From positions 140,008 through 204,007 of the forward strand of contig NZ_VYKJ01000013.1 of assembly GCF_008710095.1 (NCBI RefSeq): 64,000 nt of DNA, given 5' to 3'. The DNA comes from Affinibrenneria salicis. GTDB taxonomy: Bacteria > Pseudomonadota > Gammaproteobacteria > Enterobacterales > Enterobacteriaceae. Positions 58,211 to 64,000 of this stretch are shown in pieces. The translations under genes and the position numbers were made by a program. Within the stretch, counting starts at the first letter, position 1. Every line of letters starts with the position of its first letter. The notes below the pieces were generated by a model that saw nothing but the letters and a program-made list of their open reading frames with translations, was not told the DNA's origin and ran no database searches.

Positions 58211-58265
58211 CGACATGTTTCAAATAGGGCGCCTTTTCTGGCGCTATTCCTGCGATTGGCAACCC

Positions 58266-58292
58266 TACTGGAAAGGATAATAGTGCCGATAA
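58266..58292 (+). promoter_or_regulatory. Possible sigma-28 autoregulatory promoter of fliA
   Basis: A perfect -10 element GCCGATAA (58285-58292) lies 26 bp before the fliA start codon. The -35 at the correct distance (TACTGGAA) matches poorly. fliA usually has an FlhDC/sigma-70 promoter plus a FliA-dependent one. Confidence 0.55.
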
Positions 58293-58318
58293 CACTATCA
58301 TCGTAGGTATTTGTCACT

Positions 58319-59041
58319 GTGAGCGATCTGTATACCGCCGAAGGCACCATGGATAAAAATTCCCTATGGCAGCGCTATATTCCCTTAGTGCGGCATGAAG
58401 CCTTACGTTTACAGGTTCGACTACCGGCAAGCGTAGAGCTGGATGATTTGCTGCAGGCGGGGGGTATTGGCTTACTCAGCGCAGTGGAACGTTACGATTC
58501 ACTGCAGGGCACCGCGTTTACCACCTACGCCGTGCAGCGAATTCGGGGAGCCATGCTGGATGAGCTGCGTAGTCGTGACTGGGCGCCGCGCAGCGTGCGC
58601 CGTAACGCAAGGGAAGTCGCGCACGCCATACAGCAAACTGAACAACGACTCGGCAGACCGCCGGCAGAACAGGAAGTCGCTCAAACGCTGAACATTTCTC
58701 TGGAAGAGTATCGTCAGATTTTGCTGGACACCAATAACAGCCAGCTCTTCTCTTACGATGAGTGGCGCGAAGAGCATGGCGATAGCGGCGGGGTGTTGCC
58801 GGAAGGGCATGAAGATGCCGATCCGCTGCAGCAACTGATGGAAGGCGATTTACGTCAGCTTGTGATGGACGCGATCGACAACCTGCCGGAACGGGAAAAG
58901 CTGGTGCTGACGCTGTATTACCAGGAAGAGCTGAATCTGAAGGAGATTGGCGCGGTTCTGGAAGTCGGCGAGTCCCGGGTGAGTCAGTTGCACAGCCAGG
59001 CGATAAAACGTCTGCGCGTGAAGTTGATGAACGATATATAG
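58319..59041 (+). CDS. fliA: Flagellar sigma factor FliA (sigma-28)
   Basis: FliA directs RNA polymerase to late flagellar promoters and is inhibited by FlgM. The 240-residue protein has region 2 (DDLLQAGGIGLLSAVERYD … FTTYAVQRIRGAMLDELRSRDW), region 3 and region 4 (LPEREKLVLTLYYQEELNLKEIG … ESRVSQLHSQAIKRLR). The start is GTG at 58319, as in E. coli. Its targets in this window are the promoters before flgM, flgK, fliD and fliC. Confidence 0.98.
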   Translation: MSDLYTAEGTMDKNSLWQRYIPLVRHEALRLQVRLPASVELDDLLQAGGIGLLSAVERYDSLQGTAFTTYAVQRIRGAMLDELRSRDWAPRSVRRNAREVAHAIQQTEQRLGRPPAEQEVAQTLNISLEEYRQILLDTNNSQLFSYDEWREEHGDSGGVLPEGHEDADPLQQLMEGDLRQLVMDAIDNLPEREKLVLTLYYQEELNLKEIGAVLEVGESRVSQLHSQAIKRLRVKLMNDI

Positions 59042-59345
59042 CGGCTGCCTGACATGATGGGCGCCGCGGCTGGCGGCGCTTTATCTGACGATAACGGATT
59101 GAGCGGTGACATTTATTTCTTTCGGCGTACCGGTGGTGCGGATAAGCATTCCGTCTCGTCTCGCTGAATGAAAATATCGCGCTGGCGATACTTACGCTGT
59201 TGGCCATTTGTGGCCAGAAAAATCGGTGACTTTATTCGGTTGCCGTCCTGTTTCCCCGGGATGGCCGTCGCAAGTTTGTCTGAATCAGACCGATATTCTG
59301 GCCGCGTATGGGTTCTGTTATCTTAATTAGTCAGGGAATAGATGC
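59042..59345. other. fliA-fliZ spacer
   Basis: A 304-bp gap with no gene seen, long for genes usually co-transcribed as fliAZ. No clear terminator with a T run was found. Confidence 0.5.
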
Positions 59346-59867
59346 ATGCCTGCAACTACGGAAAAAAAACAGCTTCTTAGCCGCTATTTAAAAGACTTTA
59401 AACATAGACAGACGCACTGTGCGCACTGTGGTAAAGAGCTCGGCCGGGTTTCGATAATATTGCGTGGTCAGCTGATAAATAAAAGTGCGCTGAAGGAAAT
59501 GGATCGGTTGATTGACGAAGCCGACTGGGTGGCGTTGCACAAGGATCTGGAACTGGTTTGTAGATTCTGTAGCGGTATATCCTGCAGGTCAATGACAAAA
59601 TATTTTGATATCCAATCATTTAAACAATTTCTGGTTGAAGAGACCGATGTTCGCCACAGTACCATTCGTGAATATGTGATTCGTCTGCGTCGGCTGGATG
59701 AGGTTTTACTGACTCATAATTACCCAATGGGAATATTTACTGGCGAGCATATCCAGCAGCAAATAAGCGAAGACTTCCCCGATTATGCTCAAACCAGCTA
59801 TCGCAGCGCGCTAAAGAAATATGAGCAATATTTAGCCTGGCGCAAAGTATCTGACGGCGTTATTTAA
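59346..59867 (+). CDS. fliZ: Regulator FliZ
   Basis: FliZ is a DNA-binding regulator that in E. coli and Salmonella favours motility, represses curli and sigma-S-dependent genes, and has a fold related to phage-integrase core-binding domains. The 173-residue protein has the conserved LSRYLKDFKHRQTHCAHC start, a second Cys cluster (VCRFCSGISC) and the integrase-like helical part (FKQFLVEETDVRHSTIREYVIRLRRLDE). AGTCAGGGAATAG precedes the start. No fliY follows, unlike the E. coli fliAZY order. Confidence 0.93.
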   Translation: MPATTEKKQLLSRYLKDFKHRQTHCAHCGKELGRVSIILRGQLINKSALKEMDRLIDEADWVALHKDLELVCRFCSGISCRSMTKYFDIQSFKQFLVEETDVRHSTIREYVIRLRRLDEVLLTHNYPMGIFTGEHIQQQISEDFPDYAQTSYRSALKKYEQYLAWRKVSDGVI

Positions 59868-60621
59868 GGCGTGAGGCGGCGAGGGAACACGCTATCGGGT
59901 AAGTCACCGGGCATTCCCGTGTGGTGATAATAGCTACCATAGCAATCTGTTATTTCATGGCGGGTTCTGGATAAAATTGGATTTTCTGTCTCTATTTGTT
60001 TGATTTTTCATTGTTTTTCATCCGGCGGCGGACGTGACGCTTTATTTATGTCCGCCGCCTTTTTTTGTCTGGCGTTTAGCGCGGGAGTGTTTCGTCATCG
60101 CCGTCGCGCTATCCATGGGGGACATTAAATAATGTGCCGGATAGAAAAAATAGTTGCTAAAAGGGGGCGAAATGCGGCAATGTCATTATACTGAAATTAT
60201 CCGGCGTTACGTTTTACCCAATAGATTTCGGAATGCGGAACACAAAACGTAGGCAAACCGAAAGATGATGGAGATAATTGCCTGGTGATGTTAAGGCAGT
60301 GAGGAGCGCGAATGGTAGAGTCCTTCTCTGGACTGGCTGGTCGAACTGAAGTCGCTGATTTACCTGCTCGTATCTGCGAGGGATATTTCACCCGCAAAAA
60401 TTTGTTTCTCCATCATTTAGATTTAGTGTTCTCCCTGTTTCTTTCCTCTTCGTTTTTCCTGTCTTTATATTCGTCTACGATGTCTCGTGTCGCTCTGGCG
60501 GCCCGGCATTATGTTTCATCGTTTGTCATCGGCTTAATAAGGAAGCCAACCTCATTTGTGCGTGAAACGTCGCGTGCTGCAGTGACAGCACGATAAGTGA
60601 AACAAACTGTAAGGTGCCACT
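59868..60621. other. 754-bp gap between fliZ and phoH
   Basis: The gap contains one good terminator (60024-60066). A 94-codon open frame at 60312-60596 has a hydrophobic middle (LDLVFSLFLSSSFFLSLYSS). It ends 26 bp before phoH, but has no ribosome site and no recognised relative. I leave it uncalled. A small inverted repeat CGTGCTG…CAGCACG lies near 60571-60590. No clear Pho box was seen before phoH. Confidence 0.55.
60024..60066 (+). terminator. Rho-independent terminator downstream of fliZ
   Basis: A ten-base-pair GC-rich stem GGCGGCGGAC/GTCCGCCGCC with a 16-base loop is followed by seven T residues. It lies 157 bp after fliZ and is the first terminator on that strand. Confidence 0.88.
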
Positions 60622-61410
60622 ATGGGAAGACAAAAAGCAGTGATCAAAGCACGCCGCGAGGCGAAACGCGTTATTCGTCGTGAATCGCGTAATCATCGTC
60701 AGCGTGAGGAAGAATCGGTCACTTCTCTGGTTCAGTTCGGCGGTATTGAAGCTATCGGCATGGCGCGAGAAAGCCGCGACAATTCGCTAATAGAAGCACG
60801 AACGCCAGCCCAGGAACATTATTTGTCTGCAATAGAGAATAAACAGTTAATTTTCGCCACCGGCGAGGCCGGCTGCGGCAAAACGTTTCTGAGCGCCGTC
60901 AGAGCGGCTGATGCACTGATTCATAAAGAGGTTGATCGAATTATTGTCACCCGGCCAGTTCTGCAGGCCGAGGAGGACCTGGGTTTTCTGCCTGGCAATA
61001 TGGCGGAGAAGTTCGCACCTTACTTTCGTCCGGTCTATGACGTGCTGGTACGGCGTTTAGGCGCATCGTTTATGCAGTACTGTTTGCGTCCTGAAATCGG
61101 TAAAGTCGAGATCGCTCCCTTTGCCTATATGCGCGGACGGACGTTTGAAAACGCGGTGGTTATTCTGGATGAAGCGCAGAACGTTACGGTCAGCCAGATG
61201 AAGATGTTTCTTACCCGACTGGGCGAGAATGTGACGGTTATCGTAAACGGCGATATAACCCAGTGTGACCTGCCTGCCGGCGTTGCGTCGGGGCTGAGCG
61301 ATGCGCTGGCGCGTTTTCACGAGGATGATATGGTCGGCATCGTCAGCTTTAATGCGCAGGACTGCGTCCGTTCTGAACTCTGCCAGCGTACGCTGCTGGC
61401 TTACGATTGA
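60622..61410 (+). CDS. phoH: PhoH ATPase
   Basis: PhoH is a cytosolic P-loop ATPase of the phosphate-starvation group with possible RNA-related activity. The 262-residue protein starts MGRQKAVIKARREAKRVIRR, has the Walker A loop GEAGCGKT (residues 81-88) and Walker B VVILDEAQNVT. It matches the core of E. coli PhoH closely. A hairpin pair follows. It is monocistronic and marks the return to ordinary chromosomal genes after the flagellar cluster. Confidence 0.95.
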   Translation: MGRQKAVIKARREAKRVIRRESRNHRQREEESVTSLVQFGGIEAIGMARESRDNSLIEARTPAQEHYLSAIENKQLIFATGEAGCGKTFLSAVRAADALIHKEVDRIIVTRPVLQAEEDLGFLPGNMAEKFAPYFRPVYDVLVRRLGASFMQYCLRPEIGKVEIAPFAYMRGRTFENAVVILDEAQNVTVSQMKMFLTRLGENVTVIVNGDITQCDLPAGVASGLSDALARFHEDDMVGIVSFNAQDCVRSELCQRTLLAYD

Positions 61411-61420
61411 TACCCCGGGT

Positions 61421-61493
61421 TAAGCGGAGCGTTTATCTCTCCGCTTAGATTTGGTTATAAAAACGCCGCTGAAAGAAAGGTTCAGCGGCGTTT
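61421..61493 (+). terminator. Double hairpin after phoH
   Basis: First a nine-base-pair stem TAAGCGGAG/CTCCGCTTA (61421-61447). Then comes a 13-base-pair stem AAACGCCGCTGAA/TTCAGCGGCGTTT (61461-61493), whose last T residues and the following CTGTT give a weak U tract. The second is A-rich on its left side, so it could work in both directions. Confidence 0.75.
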
Positions 61494-61494
61494 C

Positions 61495-61740
61495 TGTTAT
61501 GTGGCGTTATACAGTAAAAGTCTGAATGTGGGTTCAGCCTCTGAGGCTGCTGACACCGCGTGCGCGGCGTTGATAATGGGCAGATCGTAAGATGCCGCAA
61601 GTTCCTCTCTGTATGCTCGTCTGAACTATCCCTGGGGCGGACGTTTTTCTCTTCTGTTCCATTATCCCCGCCGGAATATTCATTATCACTTTGCCGACAG
61701 TCTGGTCCCGAACACTGTTCAGATTTTCTCATTTAATCTG
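61495..61740. other. Spacer with degenerate pieces of the following repeat
   Basis: No gene is seen. Fragments such as AAAAGTCTGAATGTGGGTTCAG (about 61515-61536) and CCCGAACACTGTTCAGATTTTCTC (about 61708-61731) resemble the end of the repeat unit at 61741-62094, so older, decayed copies appear to precede it. Confidence 0.5.
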
Positions 61741-62094
61741 GCAATGAGGGAGGGATACACCCGGCGCATTGCGATTCGCCCTGCGGGTGGCCTGTTGGCT
61801 ATGCAAAACGGCGTTGCCGTTTTGTCGAACCCGGTCGAGGGCTCTCAGCCTCCCTTATGGGGACTATGCAATAAAAAAGCCCGAACGTAAGTTCAGGCTC
61901 TTTCTTTGAAGATGGCGGCGAGGGAGGGGAGGGGTACGCCCGGCGCGTTGCGCCTCGCCCTGCGGGTGGCCTGTCGGCCATGCAAAACGGCGCTGCCGTT
62001 TTGTCGAACCCGGTCGAGGGCTCTCAGCCTCCCTTATGGGGACTATGCAATAAAAAAGCCCGAATGTGAGTTCAGACTTTTTCTTTGAAGATGG
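61741..62094. repeat. Two tandem copies of a ~177-bp intergenic repeat
   Basis: Copy one is 61741-61917, copy two about 61918-62094, and a third starts (GGTGAGGGA, about 62095) but breaks off. The copies are highly similar: the stretch from GCAAAACGGCG through the GTCGAACCCGGTCGAGGGC block to GCAATAAAAAAGCCCGAA is almost unchanged. Each has a hairpin CAAAACGGC/GCCGTTTTG. Minus-strand Pro/Arg-rich frames across them arise from the repeat itself. I recall similar dispersed sequences in related plant-associated enterobacteria, where they are often misannotated as small proteins. Confidence 0.85.
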
Positions 62095-62347
62095 CGGTGA
62101 GGGAATCCGCCGTTTTAGTGTTCGGCAGTGTATTTCTAAATTATAATTTTTCATTATTGTACCATGTGTTGTCGTTATTCTTTGTCCGGTAATGTATTGC
62201 TGCTCTGTTTAAAATCCGTCATTTTATGCAGTGCAGGATGTATTACAGAAGAATACCTATTATGCCGAAGAAAGCTAAAGAACTGTCTGCATTAAATGGA
62301 AAGCCGTCAGCAATAAATTTACTAACGGCCATATAATAATATTAGGG

Positions 62348-62755
62348 TTAATTGATAGAAGATGCCTCTAGTTTACCGTTATTCTTCCATAGTGAGAAGT
62401 CAACACCAAAGATACGACTTGCTGGTGTAATCCCTTTTTCCTTTTTCTCTGATGATTCAAGTAGTACCGAGAAATTATAGGCATGTCCGATTTCATATTT
62501 ATAGCCAAAATCAGGGACGCACTTATCAGATGAAATTAAAATAGTGTCAAATCTTTCTAATTTATTCGCAGTATTGCCAATCTCATTAATAATAAGACTA
62601 ACAATTTTCTCATCTTTTTCAGGCTGGATCATAACACAAACATCATCAGAAACTGTGATTACAGAGGCTCGGTAATGTTTTGCTCGGGGATCACCAAGAT
62701 GACAACCAGTTAGAGTTAAACTTAGTATTCCGACTATTGCTATTTTCCTTTTCAT
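62348..62755 (-). CDS. Periplasmic lipoprotein, probable immunity protein
   Basis: From the ATG at 62755 (AAAGGTG before it) the product is 135 residues. It has a lipoprotein signal (MKRKIAIVGILSLTLTGC, lipobox LTGC) and the start HLGDPRAKHYRASV, which I associate with lipoproteins annotated as putative T6SS immunity proteins. The mature part is beta-rich with two cysteines (DVCVMI, DKCVPDFGYKY). It begins five bases after the stop of the metallopeptidase-like toxin gene, as expected for an effector-immunity pair. The role is inferred from this pairing. Confidence 0.7.
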   Translation of the reverse strand: MKRKIAIVGILSLTLTGCHLGDPRAKHYRASVITVSDDVCVMIQPEKDEKIVSLIINEIGNTANKLERFDTILISSDKCVPDFGYKYEIGHAYNFSVLLESSEKKEKGITPASRIFGVDFSLWKNNGKLEASSIN

Positions 62756-62760
62756 TACCA

Positions 62761-63296
62761 TCACCTTTGTTTGAAAAACAGTGAAAGAGCGTATTCATAG
62801 AGTGAAGCGACATTATGATTCGTCATGCCCTGAAAGGTTACTATTGGACCGATAGATCTTAACCAAGAATAATCCCCCTGTTTCTTGAGAAAAAAATAAT
62901 CTGCAATTATCTGTGCCTGTTGTTCCATCGGATAATCATTCAATAATTTTTACCATCAAGTCTGTAATTATAATCTGCCATCCAACTGAAGAAACCTCTG
63001 CTTCTCACCCACATCCCTTTTTGGTGCTGCCAGACATGGGTCATCTCATGTATAAAAGTGTGTTGATCAGATATATAGGCCATCGAAAAATCGGGTTTAT
63101 AACGTTCTTTTCTGAACCATAACTCACCGTTTGGTGCCATTGCAGTACCTGTATTCTGTAACCCGAAAGGTAAATAGCTATCACAATGAATCCAGACTTT
63201 ATGGTAAGTGATGGAGTTCCCAAACACCTGACGGGCTAAAGCAATTTCACCTATCGTTAATCGCCTGAGAGTTCCCTCTTTTGCTTCCTGTGCCAT
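62761..63296 (-). pseudogene. Metallopeptidase-like (HExxH) toxin gene, frameshifted
   Basis: The first frame starts at the ATG at 63296 (AAAGGAGT upstream) and reads MAQEAKEGTLRRLTIGEIAL … MAPNGELWF … HEMTHVWQHQKG, ending at a stop near 62944 after YRLDGKNY. The second frame continues NDYPMEQQAQIIADYFFLKK to 62761. One extra A in the run AAAAA near 62950 would join them as DGKKLLNDYPMEQQAQ. The HEMTH zinc motif and surrounding pattern match domains found in Rhs/VgrG-associated toxins. It is a decayed gene, a homopolymer sequencing error or a slippage site. A putative immunity lipoprotein follows. Confidence 0.75.
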
Positions 63297-63385
63297 CCCG
63301 CAGACTCCTTTCATCCAGAAGAAAATATGGATTACATACAATGTTTTTTTATTCAGTCAATCAATCAGGATTTTCTTAAAAACCA

Positions 63386-63694
63386 TCAAAATAAGAAGAT
63401 TTTACTGATTTGGGGGATCAATGAAGATAACAAACCGTCAGCAGAGATTGCTTTAGGTGTACGCCCCTGACCAGTCCATGTTTTTTCATCACCATTGTCA
63501 TCAATATATTTATATTTGGCTGAACGCGGTTCACATTTAGTTTTTGCTGATTTGCGGGTAGAGACAGAACCAGGTAGTTCAGCCGGTTCGATACCATCTT
63601 CCAGTAGCTGGGTGCGTAAAGCTTCGATTTTGGCCTGACGTTCAGCCTGTTCTTTTTGGATTGCATTTTCTTCTTCACGGCGATCTCCAACATA
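63386..63694 (-). pseudogene. Truncated H-NS family gene fragment
   Basis: The frame from 63694 to the stop at 63386 reads VGDRREEENAIQKEQAERQ … LLEDGIEPAELPG … KYKYIDDNGDEKTWTGQGRTPKAI. This is the linker and DNA-binding part of an H-NS-like nucleoid protein. The N-terminal dimerisation region (about 38 residues in H-NS) is missing; a stop lies directly upstream. The end deviates after TPKAISA from the usual GKSLDDFL. Without the oligomerisation part it would not act as a normal H-NS. It appears truncated by insertion or deletion at both ends. Confidence 0.8.
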
Positions 63695-63840
63695 TTAGTA
63701 TCCGCTATGACAAACTTTCAGCCCTGTCTTCGAGCATTCTCCAGACAATGATGTTGTCAAAGCCTAATAGAATGACGGTGGTGATAGCCATCACTGAGCT
63801 TTTCTTTATCTGTCTGTTGGGAAGTTGGCGCAGGGAAAAA

Positions 63841-64000
63841 CTAGCCTGATGAGGGGGATACTGGAGCTCACAAAATAAATATCCTCCGGCATAGCCGGAG
63901 GTTTTTCATATGCGCCTGTAAGGCTTTGTTACCAGCCGCGCCCTAACAGGCGCATCACGATCTGACATTTGCATCTATGGATTACTTACGGCCCGTAAAC
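63841..64000 (-). mobile_element. Possible end of an IS200-type element running off the window
   Basis: Two hairpins occur. CCTCCGGC-ATA-GCCGGAGG (63883-63901) has T residues to 63906 on the plus strand. A larger one pairs TGCGCCTGT (about 63911) with ACAGGCGCA (about 63946). On the minus strand the sequence GCCGGAGGATATTTATTT following such hairpins is reminiscent of IS200/IS605-type ends. The transposase would lie beyond 64000, so this is tentative. The first hairpin could also be an ordinary terminator. Confidence 0.35.

Noticed and set aside
61799..62154. Small Pro/Arg-rich minus-strand proteins over the 177-bp repeats
   Set aside because: The same protein-like text appears in each repeat copy, has no ribosome site and tracks the repeat, so it is not an independent gene.

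Overview
The window is a chromosomal segment of a motile enterobacterium. Protein sequences across 5.1-60 kb follow the Escherichia/Salmonella flagellar proteins closely, and the gene order (flhDC-motAB-cheAW-mcp-cheRBYZ-flhBAE-flgNMA/flgBCDEFGHIJKL/fliRQPONMLKJIHGF/fliE-fliTSD/fliC-glycosyltransferase-...-fliAZ) is the single compact cluster known from soft-rot and tree-pathogen relatives (Dickeya, Pectobacterium, Brenneria, Lonsdalea). A member of Pectobacteriaceae is the best guess. It is made from gene order and recalled protein similarity, not from a database search.

Left flank (1-5.1 kb): a poorly coding, partly AT-rich accessory stretch. It holds a small IrmA-like secreted protein, an IS3-family transposase remnant, a hypothetical secreted protein, a two-variant 9-bp tandem array (2371-2550), one small conserved-looking protein and a 1.9-kb gene-free region leading into flhDC. 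That region carries a 15-bp perfect inverted repeat and a perfect palindromic CRP site (4786-4801).

Flagellar and chemotaxis core (5.1-47.2 kb): about 45 genes, all apparently intact. They run from the master regulator FlhDC through stator, chemotaxis, export gate, rod, ring, hook, C-ring, ATPase complex, filament cap and filament. Good sigma-28 promoters (TAAA-N15-GCCGAT type) are visible in front of flgM, flgK, fliD and fliC. That fits the usual hierarchy: FlhDC drives the middle genes, FliA (58.3 kb) drives the late genes, and FlgM holds FliA until the hook is finished. Rho-independent terminators follow cheZ, flgL and fliC.

fliC to fliA (47.3-58.3 kb): a 1182-residue multidomain glycosyltransferase, probably for flagellin, followed by accessory genes. 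These are a PD-(D/E)XK-type nuclease-like gene split by a 163-bp MITE-like element, a frameshifted Rpn-family nuclease gene with a well-signalled internal start, a thiamine-diphosphate enzyme, an OmpA/MotB-like membrane protein and a PAS-GAF-GGDEF-EAL protein. fliA and fliZ follow; no fliY is seen after fliZ.

Right flank (60.6-64 kb): phoH, then a run of about 177-bp tandem intergenic repeats. After these, all on the minus strand, come a lipoprotein (putative immunity protein), a metallopeptidase-like toxin gene broken in a short A-run, an N-terminally truncated H-NS family fragment and hairpins that may be the end of an IS200-type element running off the window. The flanks are therefore degenerate accessory DNA around a well-preserved motility core.
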